Assembly: GCF_017497985.1 (NCBI RefSeq)
Contig: NZ_JAGDFV010000012.1
Span: 1 to 64,000, forward strand
DNA from: Meiothermus sp. CFH 77666
GTDB lineage: Bacteria; Deinococcota; Deinococci; Deinococcales; Thermaceae
DNA length: 64,000 nucleotides
Reading direction: 5' to 3'
The notes beneath the pieces are model-generated. The model saw only the letters and a program-made list of their open reading frames with translations, did no database searches and had not been told where the DNA came from. The position numbers and the translations under genes were made by a program. This document shows, in pieces, positions 43,004 to 52,312 of the stretch. Position 1 is the first letter of the stretch, and each line of letters starts with the position of its first letter.

Positions 43004-43077
43004 GGAATACCCGTCAAGGCTGGATGTTTGTTTGCCACAAAGTTATCCAAGCATTTTTGTGTCACAAAGAATCGCCC

Positions 43078-43113
43078 TGTCATTCCGAAGAGGCGCAGCC
43101 GACAAGGAATCCT
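43078..43113. repeat. REP-like repeat
   Basis: TGTCATTCCGAAGAGGCGC then AAGGAATCC, an imperfect palindrome of the widespread GTCATTCCGA...GGAATCC intergenic class. It lies in the gap between SARP2 and the gene at 43193. No coding function. Confidence 0.45.
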
Positions 43114-43192
43114 GGTTGCAAATAATGCGAGAATGGCGAAGGTGGAATTCTCTGTTCTGCGGTTTCTGGGCTCGATTGCACGAACTACTGCT

Positions 43193-43828
43193 TTACAACC
43201 CGAACCAGGTAAAAGGATAGTAACTCACCAGTTCGTCGCGGTACGGCTCCACCAGCCGAACATTGGCCGCCGGGGCTTCGGGCCTGGCCAGCTCGACCCT
43301 GGGGTTAAAGTCTCGGGCCGCAATCTGGCGCAGAATTTCCTGGGGGTTCAGATTGGGCACCCCATAGCCGAGCGCGGCATAGACCTGGGAGCGCACCCAG
43401 GCATACTCCTCGAGCGAGAAATCCTCCCGGTTCAGGGCCTGCACCTGCAACCCTTTGGCATCCAGCACCAGCGAGCCCCCCTCGCGGAACAGATCCAGCG
43501 CCGTGCGGTAGTCCAGCGTAAGCTGCCCGACTTGCTGGTTGGCCAGCTGGTTGAGCCGGGCCTCCACGCGCTGGTAGCGCTCCCCTAGCTGTTGCTTGAC
43601 GCTGCGCTGCACCCGTACAAAGCGCTGTACTTGATCGGGACTCAGCAGCCCACTGGCGGGGGGCGTATACGCAGTCTGCCGTTTTATGTCTTTGTCCTGG
43701 GCGATAATCTGCTGAAAATTGTTGACCAGGGTCTGGGCCGGACGAATCAGGAACGAGTAGGCTGCCCAGCCTGCCAGACCCAAAAAAAGCAAAAAACCAA
43801 AACAACCCATCATGAGCCATCGTGCCAT
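43193..43828 (-). CDS. Membrane-anchored hypothetical protein
   Basis: About 211 aa from the ATG at 43828. An in-frame TTG at 43858 would add ten residues; neither has a strong ribosome-binding site. One N-terminal membrane segment (MMGCFGFLLFLGLAGWAAYSFLI) is followed by a helical, probably extracytoplasmic domain (about 50-120; VQRFVRVQRSVKQQLGERYQRVEARLNQLANQ) and a mixed C-terminal region. The family was not recognised. It lies apart from the SARP block, next to the diguanylate cyclases, and is not obviously linked to either. Confidence 0.65.
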   Translation of the reverse strand: MARWLMMGCFGFLLFLGLAGWAAYSFLIRPAQTLVNNFQQIIAQDKDIKRQTAYTPPASGLLSPDQVQRFVRVQRSVKQQLGERYQRVEARLNQLANQQVGQLTLDYRTALDLFREGGSLVLDAKGLQVQALNREDFSLEEYAWVRSQVYAALGYGVPNLNPQEILRQIAARDFNPRVELARPEAPAANVRLVEPYRDELVSYYPFTWFGL

Positions 43829-43967
43829 GTGCGCAGGATGGCATACCCTGGGCCGCAAGACTGCGGTGTTCGGTTCAATTCAGATACATGTTCGGCCAGA
43901 GCCTGCCCAGTTGAACCACAATCCTTGAGTTCGTCAAATACGTTTCAAACGTAAAATTCTACAAACC

Positions 43968-43996
43968 ACACCCCCAGTTAACGGCTGGGTGTGTCA
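43968..43996. promoter_or_regulatory. Hairpin in the divergent region before the first GGDEF gene
   Basis: ACACCCCCAG and CTGGGTGT form an imperfect stem around TTAACGG in the 260-bp region between the gene at 43193 and the TTG start at 44089. It could be an operator or part of the 5' leader. Nothing else was recognised in this gap. Confidence 0.3.
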
Positions 43997-44088
43997 GATA
44001 TCACCGGAATTAATGCCTTTTCCCCCTAGGCTCGAGCCAGGTTGCACCTCTTCGCAAGTATTTTGGTGCCTTATCGTCAGGAGAAATT

Positions 44089-45861
44089 TTGAACCACGCC
44101 GCCACCCATCTCACCTCCTCCGCGGCCCCCACGGCTGCCGAACGGGTACTGACCCTGGTGGATCTGGGTAGTGAGGTCTTGCGCATCAACCCCTCCCAGG
44201 CCCTGGACATGGCCACCCAGGCCGCGCAGCTGTGCCAGGAGCATGGGCTCGCCAGGCTCCGACTGCCCGTCCTGAGCCTGCTGGGGGAAAGCCAGTACCG
44301 ACTGGGACAGTACCTCGAGGCCCGCGCCAACCTCAATACCCTGCTGTCACTCGGCCCCGATCAAAGCCTTGCAGCCAAGAGCCTCTGCACGCTGGGCCAT
44401 GTGCAGCGCATGCTGGGCGAGTATCGCAGCGCCATTCAGCATTACAACCAGGCATTGGAACTCGCTCATCGGCTGCAGGACAGCAATCTGGAAGTCGCCA
44501 CTCTGAACGGGCTGGCGGGAACCTATTTCTCGCTGTTTGATTACCAGGGCGCCGCCGAACTGTACCTGCATAGCCTGGGACTGGCCCAGAGCCTGGGCAA
44601 CCTCGAGGCCGAAGGGGCCGCCCTGGGCAACCTGGGCGCGGTCTATCTGGAGCAGGGGGAGCTCTCCAGGGCCCAGGAGCTTTTCCAGAAGGGTCTGGAA
44701 ATCTGCATCCGGGTGGGCAACCAGCAGCGCGAGGCGGTGGTTCGCAACAACCTGGGCTTCACCTACTACCGGCTAGACTCCTACCAGTCTTCGCTCGAGT
44801 ACAGCCAGCAGGCACTGCAACTGGCCCAGAAGCTGCGGGATCGCCGTATCGAGGCCAGCGCGCTGGGCAATCTGGCCCTTACGTACTTTGCCCTGGGGCA
44901 GTACGACACCGCCCTCGAGCTCAACAAACGAGCCCTGGAACTCGAGCGCGAGCTACACAACCGCCATACCGAAGCCGACTTGCTGGTGCAGATTGGCCGC
45001 ATCTGGCTGGAAAAGCGCAACTACGAAATGGCCCAGAACACCCTCGAGGAAGCCCTGCAGGTAGCCCAGTCCGCTGGCAACCGCAAGGCCCATACCGAAG
45101 TGCATCTGTATCTGTCGGAGGTCTGGCAGCACAAGGGCCAGTTTGCCCTGGCCCTCCAGCAACACCGGCTGTACCACGAACTGACCGCCGCCAACCTGCG
45201 CGAACAACTCGAGCGCAAAACCCTGGCCCTCCTGATTCGCTTCCAGGCCGAACAGGCCCTGCAGCAAGCCGAGATCGTGCGCCTGCGGAATGTGGAGCTG
45301 GTTGCCGCGAACGAAGCCCTCGAGCAGGCCAATCGCGAAAAAAGCCAGCTGCTGGCCCAGCTCGAGCAGATGGTGCGCACCGACCCCCTCACCCAGATCT
45401 ACAACCGCCGCTACCTCGAGGAGCAGCTCGAGCGCCTGTTTGAGCAATCCCGTGCCGAGCAGTGGCCCCTGAGCGTCGCCCTGATTGACCTCGACCACTT
45501 CAAGGCTATCAACGACACCTACTCCCACCAGGCGGGCGACGAGGTACTCAAAACCACCGCTGCCCTTTTCAAGGAAACCCTGCCGGAAGTCGAGTTGATT
45601 GCCCGCTACGGCGGGGAGGAGTTTGCCATCGTGTTCCCCCAGACCCCCGTTGCCGAGGCCGCCGCCGTCTGCGAGCGCCTGCGCCAGCGAATCGAGACCC
45701 ACGACTGGAGCTTCATCCACCCCGACCTGGCGGTTACGGTCAGCATCGGGGTATCCGACGCGCCCAGCGCCCCCAACCACGAAAAACTCCTGATGGTGGC
45801 CGACCAGTACCTCTACGACGCCAAGCGCAAACGCCGCAACCAGGTTTGCTTCGGGTCATAA
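44089..45861 (+). CDS. TPR-containing diguanylate cyclase, no I-site
   Basis: A 590-aa cytoplasmic protein, started at a TTG with TCAGGAGAAATT upstream. About residues 30-390 are TPR units of the tandem 'LGNLALTYFALGQYDTALELNKRAL' type; then a coiled coil (about 390-430) leads to a GGDEF domain (about 432-590) with the active motif GGEEF at 508-512, so it should make c-di-GMP from two GTP. The position of the RxxD inhibitory site reads PEVE, so product feedback is probably absent. The TPR part would sense a partner protein. A close paralogue follows 32 bp downstream. Confidence 0.92.
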   Translation: MNHAATHLTSSAAPTAAERVLTLVDLGSEVLRINPSQALDMATQAAQLCQEHGLARLRLPVLSLLGESQYRLGQYLEARANLNTLLSLGPDQSLAAKSLCTLGHVQRMLGEYRSAIQHYNQALELAHRLQDSNLEVATLNGLAGTYFSLFDYQGAAELYLHSLGLAQSLGNLEAEGAALGNLGAVYLEQGELSRAQELFQKGLEICIRVGNQQREAVVRNNLGFTYYRLDSYQSSLEYSQQALQLAQKLRDRRIEASALGNLALTYFALGQYDTALELNKRALELERELHNRHTEADLLVQIGRIWLEKRNYEMAQNTLEEALQVAQSAGNRKAHTEVHLYLSEVWQHKGQFALALQQHRLYHELTAANLREQLERKTLALLIRFQAEQALQQAEIVRLRNVELVAANEALEQANREKSQLLAQLEQMVRTDPLTQIYNRRYLEEQLERLFEQSRAEQWPLSVALIDLDHFKAINDTYSHQAGDEVLKTTAALFKETLPEVELIARYGGEEFAIVFPQTPVAEAAAVCERLRQRIETHDWSFIHPDLAVTVSIGVSDAPSAPNHEKLLMVADQYLYDAKRKRRNQVCFGS

Positions 45862-45874
45862 AATCGTATGATAA

Positions 45875-45893
45875 AGCCCAAGATTGTTGGGCT
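45875..45893 (+). promoter_or_regulatory. Hairpin touching the start codon of the second GGDEF gene
   Basis: AGCCCAA-GATTG-TTGGGCT is a perfect 7-bp stem with a 5-nt loop that ends on the base before the ATG at 45894. It occupies the place of the ribosome-binding site and could block ribosome access or respond to temperature. No Shine-Dalgarno sequence is visible. Confidence 0.45.
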
Positions 45894-47729
45894 ATGAACC
45901 AGACCCTCCAGGCCCTCGAGGCCCAACTCAACCAGACCCAGGCCCTTTCGGAGAAACTGGGGCTTCTGGATCAGCTCTACCAGTTTCTGCGTCTGAGCGA
46001 CCTGCGCCGGGCCAAAGAGACCGTGGAGGACATGCTGATTCTGTCGCAAAACCCCGCCTATCCGGCAGGGCGCGGGCTGGCCCTGAAAAACCTGGGCGAT
46101 TTCCATTTTCGCCAGGGCAACCTGCCGGCAGCCCAGGGGTGCCTCGAGGAAGCCCTCGCTATCCTGCGCAGGGCCGGTGAAGTCAAGGGCGAGATAGACA
46201 CCCTGAACGCCCTGGGCAACTTCTACTACTTTCAGGGTAGTTTTCCCAAGGCCCTTGAGTATTATCTGGAAGCCCTCGAGCAAAGCCGTAAATACGAGCA
46301 CAAAGCCCAGGAATCCCACGCCCTAAGCGGCGTGGGCATCGTCCAGTACACCCTAGGCAACTACCAGGAGGCCACCAAGTATTTTCTGCGCAGTCTGGCC
46401 CTCAAGCGCGAGATTGGCGACCGACTAACTGAAGCAGGCACCCTGAACAACCTGGGACTGGTCTACCTCGAGATGGGCGATTATCCGGGGGCAGTACAGC
46501 TCTACCGCGAAAGCCTGGAGATCAAGCAAGCGCTGGGCGACCTCCAGGGCCAGGCCAACGCGCTCTCCAACCTGGGCGTGGTGTTTCAGCGGCTGGGCCG
46601 TACCCAGGAGGCCCTGGACTACCACCAGCAGGCCCTGGAAATTGCCAGCCGATTGGGCAGCCCCCAGGTACGGGCCACCTGCCTGGAAAATCTGGGCCTT
46701 TCCCAGGCCTCTCTGGGCAACCTGGAAAAGGCTCTGGAGTTATTCCAGGCGTCCAAAACGCTCTATCAGGAGCTGGGCAATCGGCTGGGTGAGCTCAGTA
46801 CATGGCTTCAGATAGGCTCGACACTGGGCCATCTGGGACAGCCGGATGCTGCCACCCAGGTTCTGCAAAAAGGGCTCAAGATGGCCGAGGAGCTAGGGCC
46901 CCAAAAACCGCTCTTGGAGTTTCACCAGGCCCTTTCCAGAATCTACGAACAAACGAACAAACCCGCCCTCGCCCTATACCACCTCCAGCAGGCCATCGAA
47001 ATTGAGCGCAGGCTGCACAAAGAACAGCAAGCCCAAAGAACCGCCGCCCTGCTGGCCGGGTTTCAGGTGGAGAAAGCCCGCCAGGAAGCTGAGATAGAGC
47101 GCTTGCGTAACATCGAGCTAGCCCGCGCCAACCGCGAGCTGGCCCGCGCCATCGAAAGCCTCAAGGAAGCCGACGCCGAAAAGTCGCGCCTGCTGGACAA
47201 ACTGCGCCTGCAGTCCCAGGAGCTAGAGCGACTGGCCCGTCAGGATCCCCTCACCCGGCTCTATAACCGCCGCTACCTCGAGGAAAACCTGGAGCGCGAG
47301 TTTGCTGCTTCCAAACGCTACCACTTTCCCCTTAGCGTAGCTATGGTGGACATTGACCATTTCAAACAGATTAATGATCACTTTTCCCATCAGGTCGGCG
47401 ACGATGTCCTCCGGGTGGTGGGACAGATGCTCGAGTCCAGTTGCCGCGGGGTGGACTTTGCGGCCCGCTATGGGGGAGAAGAATTCGCCCTGGTCTTCCC
47501 ACAAACCGACCTGCTCGGTGCGCTGGTGGCCTGTGAACGGGTGCGGCAACGGGTGGAGAGCCATGACTGGAGTACTATTCACCCAGATCTGAAGGTTACG
47601 GTGAGCATCGGGGTGAGCAACGACCCCACTCTGCCCAACCACGAAAAACTCCTCGCCGCCGCCGACGAACAGCTCTACGCGGCCAAGCGAGCGGGGCGCA
47701 ATCGGGTGTTCCCGCAAGTAAAGGGGTAA
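45894..47729 (+). CDS. TPR-containing diguanylate cyclase with I-site
   Basis: A 611-aa paralogue of the preceding gene. The start is the ATG at 45894; the in-frame upstream extension overlaps the previous gene and is rejected. It has TPR units (about 35-370), a coiled coil (about 395-445) and a GGDEF domain (about 447-611) with GGEEF at 527-531. Unlike its neighbour it has RGVD at the inhibitory-site position (518-521), so product feedback by c-di-GMP is expected. Both lack membrane segments. The pair probably arose by tandem duplication and then split in regulation. Confidence 0.92.
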   Translation: MNQTLQALEAQLNQTQALSEKLGLLDQLYQFLRLSDLRRAKETVEDMLILSQNPAYPAGRGLALKNLGDFHFRQGNLPAAQGCLEEALAILRRAGEVKGEIDTLNALGNFYYFQGSFPKALEYYLEALEQSRKYEHKAQESHALSGVGIVQYTLGNYQEATKYFLRSLALKREIGDRLTEAGTLNNLGLVYLEMGDYPGAVQLYRESLEIKQALGDLQGQANALSNLGVVFQRLGRTQEALDYHQQALEIASRLGSPQVRATCLENLGLSQASLGNLEKALELFQASKTLYQELGNRLGELSTWLQIGSTLGHLGQPDAATQVLQKGLKMAEELGPQKPLLEFHQALSRIYEQTNKPALALYHLQQAIEIERRLHKEQQAQRTAALLAGFQVEKARQEAEIERLRNIELARANRELARAIESLKEADAEKSRLLDKLRLQSQELERLARQDPLTRLYNRRYLEENLEREFAASKRYHFPLSVAMVDIDHFKQINDHFSHQVGDDVLRVVGQMLESSCRGVDFAARYGGEEFALVFPQTDLLGALVACERVRQRVESHDWSTIHPDLKVTVSIGVSNDPTLPNHEKLLAAADEQLYAAKRAGRNRVFPQVKG

Positions 47730-47899
47730 AGGAAGCGGGGTCAGGGGTATGCAACTACGCTGAATTCACTGCTTCTAAGCCAAACAGCGCATCTACACGC
47801 CAGTTGCCCAAGGGAGCAGTAACCCGATTTGATGACGAGATAAAGACAGCAACAAGCATCGTAGAGTCAATAAAATTCAGTGGGAACCTCTGTCGCCTG

Positions 47900-47926
47900 C
47901 CCCCTCCATAACCCCTGCCCCCTCCC
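47900..47926 (-). repeat. G-quadruplex-forming tract before psuG
   Basis: On the minus strand the runs GGG, GGGGG, GGGG and GGGGG are separated by short loops (A, CA and TTATGGA). It ends one base before the -10 box TATGCT (47928-47933) of psuG. The gap 47730-47899 shows nothing else. Confidence 0.5.
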
Positions 47927-47927
47927 T

Positions 47928-47933
47928 TATGCT
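47928..47933 (+). promoter_or_regulatory. -10 box of a probable leaderless promoter (psuG)
   Basis: TATGCT, 6 nt before the ATG at 47940, identical in sequence and spacing to the box before the ABC fusion gene at 5261. Confidence 0.45.
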
Positions 47934-47939
47934 GTTCCT

Positions 47940-48827
47940 ATGCGTCTGCATCCCGAAGTCGCCCAAGCCCTGCAAACCCACCAGGCGGTGGTGGCCCTCG
48001 AGTCCACCGTCATCACCCATGGCCTGCCCCGCCCCCTGAACCTGCAACTAGCCCAGAAGCTCGAGGACACCGTGCGGCAAGCCGGCGCCGTCCCCGCCAC
48101 CATCGCCATTCTGAAAGGCGAGGTGGTGGTGGGCCTGACCCCGGACGAGCTAAAGGCCATCGCTGCCGACGACAGCGCCGACAAGGCCAGCCTGTGGAAC
48201 CTGGGCGCACTGGTCGCCCAGGGCAGGAGTGCCGGCACCACCGTGGCCTCCACCACCTTCCTGGCCCACAAGGCCGGTATCCAGGTCTTCGCCACCGGGG
48301 GTATTGGCGGGGTACACCCCCATCCCTACGACGAGTCGGCAGATCTGCTCGAGCTTTCCCGCACGCCCATTGTGGTGGTCTCGGCGGGGCCTAAAAGCAT
48401 TCTTGACCTGGCCGCCACCCTCGAGCGCCTGGAGTCGCTGGGGGTGGCCCTGCTGGGCTACAAAACTAATCGCCTGCCCGCCTTTCACAGCCCCACCAGC
48501 CCCTACCTCCTGCCCGCTCGGGTCGAGTCGGCGCTTGAGGCCGCCCAGGCTTTTCGGGCCGCTCGAGGGCTGGGGCTGCCGGGAGCCTCGCTGGTGCTTA
48601 ACCCCATTTCCAAAGGGCTGGACTTTGCCCAGGTACAGCACTGGGTCGAACAGGCCACCCAGGAGGCCGCCCGGGCCGGAATAGGCGGCAAGGCCCTGAC
48701 CCCCTTCCTGCTGCGGCGAATCTCCGAGCTGAGCGGCGGTCAGACCGACGAGGTCAACCTGCGCCTTTTGGAAGAAAATGCCCGGCTTGCAGCGCAAATC
48801 GCGCTGGCTTTGGCAGAGCTCGAGTGA
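47940..48827 (+). CDS. psuG: Pseudouridine-5'-phosphate glycosidase
   Basis: Reversibly splits pseudouridine 5'-phosphate to uracil and ribose 5-phosphate, degrading pseudouridine from RNA. 295 aa, near the normal family length. Family blocks include VVALESTVITHGLPRP, EVVVGLTPDEL, STTFLAHKAGIQVFATGGIGGVH, VVSAGPKSILDL and GKALTPFLLRRI with ELSGG. The ATG at 47940 is chosen for the leaderless -10 box; a longer frame from 47880 crosses the G-rich tract. No PsuK kinase gene lies beside it, so pseudouridine kinase would have to be elsewhere. Confidence 0.95.
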   Translation: MRLHPEVAQALQTHQAVVALESTVITHGLPRPLNLQLAQKLEDTVRQAGAVPATIAILKGEVVVGLTPDELKAIAADDSADKASLWNLGALVAQGRSAGTTVASTTFLAHKAGIQVFATGGIGGVHPHPYDESADLLELSRTPIVVVSAGPKSILDLAATLERLESLGVALLGYKTNRLPAFHSPTSPYLLPARVESALEAAQAFRAARGLGLPGASLVLNPISKGLDFAQVQHWVEQATQEAARAGIGGKALTPFLLRRISELSGGQTDEVNLRLLEENARLAAQIALALAELE

Positions 48828-48867
48828 ACAGCTAGCCATAACGTGTACGTTAGCTGATAAACTGGCA

Positions 48868-48873
48868 TAGAAT
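48868..48873 (+). promoter_or_regulatory. -10 box upstream of rodZ
   Basis: TAGAAT, 8 nt before the ATG at 48882. AAGGCG lies between, so it may be leaderless or have a very short leader. Confidence 0.4.
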
Positions 48874-48881
48874 AAGGCGCA

Positions 48882-49826
48882 ATGTGTGAGCTGGGGAAGC
48901 GGTTGAAAGAGTCCCGCGAAGCCAAAGGGCTGGACTTAGCCCAGGCCGCGGAGGTTCTCAAGGTGCGGCGGGCCATACTGGAGGCGCTGGAGGACTGTCG
49001 CTTCGACGAGCTGCCCGAGCCGGCCCTGGCTCGAGGCTACCTGAAGCGCTACGCCCAGCTGCTGGGTCTCGACCCGGCCCCTTTGCTGGCCCTCTACCCC
49101 ATCGGCGCCCCCGATTCGGGAGGGCCCGCTGCTTCCCAAACCGTTTCCAGCACAAAAGCGCCTACCTCCCCTTCCAGCACGGGCTGGCTCTGGCTGGTGC
49201 CACTTATTTTGCTCCTGGCGGTACTGGGCTGGCTGGGCTACCGGGCCCTGAACCCGCCCAGCACGTCGGCCCCTGTACCCCCCCCACCGGCCCCCGTCAC
49301 GCCCCCGCCCCCCCAGCAGGTGAGCCTGCGGATTGCCACCCAGCCCCCCGGGGCGCGGGTCTACCTCGATGGCTTTCTGCTGGGGCAGGCCCCCCTCGAG
49401 GCCCGCGTGGAGGCCGGCGAACGCACCCTCCGGATTGAGGCCGCTGGCTACCAGAAATACGAACAGGTACTCACCCTGCAAAGCGACCGCAGCCTGAGCT
49501 TCGCCCTCACCCCCGTTCCACCGGCCCCCCCGCCCAACCCCGCCGCACCCACCACCCCAGAGCCCACGTCCCCCCCCAATCCGACCACCCCCACCACCGG
49601 GCTGGTGCTGAGGCTCGAGGGCGCCAGCTGGCTCCGCGTGACCGACGCCCGCACAGGCCGGCAGCTCTACGAGGGCACCGCCCCCGGCGGCACCCAGCTC
49701 AGCTTCCCCCTCCCGGTGGTGGTGCGAGCCGGTAACGCCGGGGTGGTGCGGGTCATTGTGGACGGCCAGGATCGGGGCCGCATGGGCAACGTAGGGCAGG
49801 TAGTATCGCTGCGCTACGGACAGTGA
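48882..49826 (+). CDS. rodZ: RodZ-like protein with PEGA domain
   Basis: A 314-aa membrane protein with the RodZ layout. N-terminal HTH_25 domain (about 1-70; LGKRLKESREAKGLDLAQAAEVLKVRRAILEALE), transmembrane helix (101-120), Pro-rich spacer, PEGA domain (about 146-213; ATQPPGARVYLDGFLLGQAPLEARVEAGER), a second Pro/Thr-rich spacer and a C-terminal DUF4115-like domain (about 240-314). RodZ connects MreB to the cell-wall machinery and keeps rod shape. The PEGA insertion is an addition to the textbook form. A strong bidirectional terminator follows. Confidence 0.85.
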   Translation: MCELGKRLKESREAKGLDLAQAAEVLKVRRAILEALEDCRFDELPEPALARGYLKRYAQLLGLDPAPLLALYPIGAPDSGGPAASQTVSSTKAPTSPSSTGWLWLVPLILLLAVLGWLGYRALNPPSTSAPVPPPPAPVTPPPPQQVSLRIATQPPGARVYLDGFLLGQAPLEARVEAGERTLRIEAAGYQKYEQVLTLQSDRSLSFALTPVPPAPPPNPAAPTTPEPTSPPNPTTPTTGLVLRLEGASWLRVTDARTGRQLYEGTAPGGTQLSFPLPVVVRAGNAGVVRVIVDGQDRGRMGNVGQVVSLRYGQ

Positions 49827-49866
49827 ACCGGTGAAAAGGCGCTAAAGACAGTGGTTCCGCAAAAAA

Positions 49867-49887
49867 GGCCGGATCATGTGTCCGGCC
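49867..49887. terminator. Bidirectional terminator between rodZ and the DUF937 gene
   Basis: GGCCGGA/TCCGGCC with a 7-nt loop, a run of six A on the left and CTATTTCTTT on the right, so each direction gets a U-rich tail. It lies between convergent genes. Confidence 0.82.
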
Positions 49888-49904
49888 CTATTTCTTTCAG
49901 ACCC

Positions 49905-50489
49905 CTATCGCTTCAGGAAATTGCCCAGCATCCGCACCACGTCGTCCACCACGTTTCCATCGCGGTTCTGGTCGAGCAGCATGTTGACCAGATTGAAGGC
50001 CTGGGGCTGCTGCTGCTGCATCTGCCCGGTGGCTTGCTCCAGCAGATCCAGCAGGCCACCCGCCCCCGCGCCTTGCTGACGGGTGGTTTTGCCCAGCGCT
50101 CCCATCACAATCGGGGCCAGCATCTCCAGAAGGCTCCCCACCTGGTTGGGGTTGATGCCCGCCGCCTGGCCGATGCCCTGTTGCACTGTCGCCCGATGAT
50201 CACCCAGCACGTGCCGCAGAATACCGGCGCCCGGCCCCTGCTGAGCCTGGCCCAGAAAGCCCATCAAGTCGTCCAGCACACTCCCGTCGTGGTCGCGGTC
50301 TAGCGCAGCGGCCAGCGACTCGGCCCCCTTTGGATCGGCAGCATTTCGCTGCAAGCCCTGCAAAAGGGCCGGTAATGCCATCCCGATAGCGCTCTGTACC
50401 TGGGTGTCCGAAGCCCCCAATTGGCCCGCCATCTGCTTGATGGTGTTTTCGTTGAGGGCCGCTCCAAGCAAATCCATAAGTCCTGCCAT
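49905..50489 (-). CDS. DUF937/YidB-like protein
   Basis: A 194-aa protein. GGAGGTC precedes the ATG at 50489; the longer frame to 50591 is rejected. The N-terminal DUF937 motif reads LMDLLGAALNENTIKQMAGQLGASDTQVQSAIGMALPALLQGL. Two short calcium-loop-like motifs, DRDHDGSVLDDL (about 77-88) and DQNRDGNVVDDV, look like EF-hand or dockerin calcium loops, which is notable for this family. A Gln-rich stretch (QMQQQQPQ) lies between. The role is unknown. It is convergent with rodZ. Confidence 0.82.
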   Translation of the reverse strand: MAGLMDLLGAALNENTIKQMAGQLGASDTQVQSAIGMALPALLQGLQRNAADPKGAESLAAALDRDHDGSVLDDLMGFLGQAQQGPGAGILRHVLGDHRATVQQGIGQAAGINPNQVGSLLEMLAPIVMGALGKTTRQQGAGAGGLLDLLEQATGQMQQQQPQAFNLVNMLLDQNRDGNVVDDVVRMLGNFLKR

Positions 50490-50715
50490 CTTGACCTCCG
50501 GTTTCCACTGGCCACGAATGCAGGTTCCCAGAAACCTTATGGATTGTAGCACCACCCTTTGCAGGAGATTTGTAGGCAGTTCCGGAGGCATCCCTTGAAG
50601 CAGCCCAGAAGGGTCTGGTCAAGGATTTTTGGCCATGGGCCTGCGACTTGTGACCTGCGACATTAGACGAACTATTGACTTCTCTAACAATGACGTGCCT
50701 CCTTCAACTTTGCGG

Positions 50716-50745
50716 TTTCCACCCATTCACGCTATTCCTGCTATA
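50716..50745 (+). promoter_or_regulatory. Candidate promoter for rimO
   Basis: TTCCAC (50716-50721), 18-bp spacer, TATACT (50740-50745), then about 40 nt to the ATG at 50786, with CAGGAGAGC as the ribosome-binding site. A GCGCC/GGCGC hairpin sits in the leader (about 50761). The rest of the 296-bp gap from 50490 holds nothing I recognise. Confidence 0.4.
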
Positions 50746-50785
50746 CTCGCTAATGTTGTCGCGCCACCGGCGCACAGGAGAGCGA

Positions 50786-52162
50786 ATGGCAGGCAAGGTT
50801 GGGTTTGTGAGTCTGGGCTGTCCCAAGGCCCTGGTGGATTCGGAGCAGATACTCTCGCGTTTGCGGGCCCAGGGGTACGAGACCGCCCCGACGTACCAGG
50901 GCGCCGATGTGGTGGTGGTGAATACCTGCGGCTTCATCACCCCGGCGGTGGAGGAGTCGCTCACCGCGATTGGCGAGGCCCTCGCGGAGAACGGCAGGGT
51001 GATCGTGACCGGCTGCCTGGGGGCCCGCCCCGAGGTCATCCAGCAGGCCCATCCGCAGGTGCTGGAAGTCACCGGCCCCGGCGAGGTAGACAGGGTACTG
51101 GCCGCCGTGCAACGGGTGGCGCCCCTGGATCAGAACCCCTTCACGGCCCTGGTGCCGCCCCAGGTCAAGCTCACCCCCCGCCACTATGCCTACTTGAAAA
51201 TTGCCGAGGGCTGCAACCACCGCTGCAGCTTCTGCATCATCCCCAAGCTACGCGGCCTGCAACAAAGCCGCGATGCCGCCGACATCCTCTTCGAGGCGGC
51301 CCGGCTGGTGGGCACCGGCACCAAGGAGCTGCTGGTGATTGCCCAGGACACCTCGGCCTACGGGGTGGATCTTCGCCACCGTCCCTCCGACTACGCAGGC
51401 CGACCAGTACGGGCACACCTGGTAGACCTGGTCAACGAACTGGCAAAGCTGGGGGCCTGGCTGCGGCTGCACTACGTGTACCCCTACCCGCACGTGCGCG
51501 ACCTGATTCCCCTGATGGCCGAGGGCAAGCTGCTGCCCTACCTGGATGTGCCGTTGCAGCACGCCAGCCCCAGCATCCTACGGGCCATGCGCCGCCCTGG
51601 GGGGGCCGAAAGCCACCTCAAAACCATTCAGGAATGGCGCGCCATCGCCCCCGACCTGGCGATACGCTCGAGCTTCATCGTGGGCTTCCCCGGCGAAACC
51701 GAAGAGGACTTCGCCCTCTTGCTGGACTTTATCGCCGAGGCGCGGCTCGACCGGGTGGGCTGCTTCACCTACTCCGAGGTGGAAGGGGCCGACGCCAACG
51801 CCCTGCCGGGAGCCGTGCCAGAGGAGGTCAAGGAGGAACGCCGTGCACGCCTGATGGCCCTGCAACAGCAGATTAGCCTCGAGAAAAACCAGGCCAGAGT
51901 GGGCCAGACCCTCGAGGTCATGGTGGACGACTACGGCGAGCTACCGGGCCAGGTAGTGGGCCGCTCCAAATTCGACGCGCCGGGCATTGACGGCCTGGTC
52001 TACGTTGAGACCGATGGAACGGTCAAGATTGGCGACATCATCCGGGTCAGGGTCACCCAGGCCGAAGCCTACGACCTGTACGGCGAGATGGTGGGGCGGG
52101 TGGCCTGGAAACCGGGGGTGCCGGTGATGCACAACGTAGCCATAGAAACAATTCGGGTGTAA
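50786..52162 (+). CDS. rimO: Ribosomal protein uS12 methylthiotransferase RimO
   Basis: Radical-SAM enzyme that adds a methylthio group to the conserved aspartate of ribosomal protein S12. 458 aa. N-terminal UPF0004 domain ([33 protein letters not shown]) with its iron-sulfur cluster cysteines, the radical-SAM CNHRCSFC motif near residue 146, and a C-terminal TRAM domain (about 390-458). RimO is chosen over MiaB from the S-L-G-C-P-K-(A/N)-L-V-D-S-E opening. CAGGAG precedes the ATG at 50786. Confidence 0.95.
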   Translation: MAGKVGFVSLGCPKALVDSEQILSRLRAQGYETAPTYQGADVVVVNTCGFITPAVEESLTAIGEALAENGRVIVTGCLGARPEVIQQAHPQVLEVTGPGEVDRVLAAVQRVAPLDQNPFTALVPPQVKLTPRHYAYLKIAEGCNHRCSFCIIPKLRGLQQSRDAADILFEAARLVGTGTKELLVIAQDTSAYGVDLRHRPSDYAGRPVRAHLVDLVNELAKLGAWLRLHYVYPYPHVRDLIPLMAEGKLLPYLDVPLQHASPSILRAMRRPGGAESHLKTIQEWRAIAPDLAIRSSFIVGFPGETEEDFALLLDFIAEARLDRVGCFTYSEVEGADANALPGAVPEEVKEERRARLMALQQQISLEKNQARVGQTLEVMVDDYGELPGQVVGRSKFDAPGIDGLVYVETDGTVKIGDIIRVRVTQAEAYDLYGEMVGRVAWKPGVPVMHNVAIETIRV

Positions 52163-52312
52163 GCTGAACCCGGTCTGGCTTATGAAACCTTTTCAGGTCT
52201 GTCTAGACTTGAGCATTCGGCAAAACCGGGAGACCAAACCCTCCGAAGACCTCCACAGGGGCCTTCGGCATTTGGCTTTCGGCTATTGGCAGGTAGTAAA
52301 GCGGAGCCCCTT

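Noticed and set aside
43193-45861. SARP-type heptamers before the GGDEF genes
   Set aside because: The region 43829-44088 was checked for ATGACTG or another 11-bp heptamer pair; none was found.
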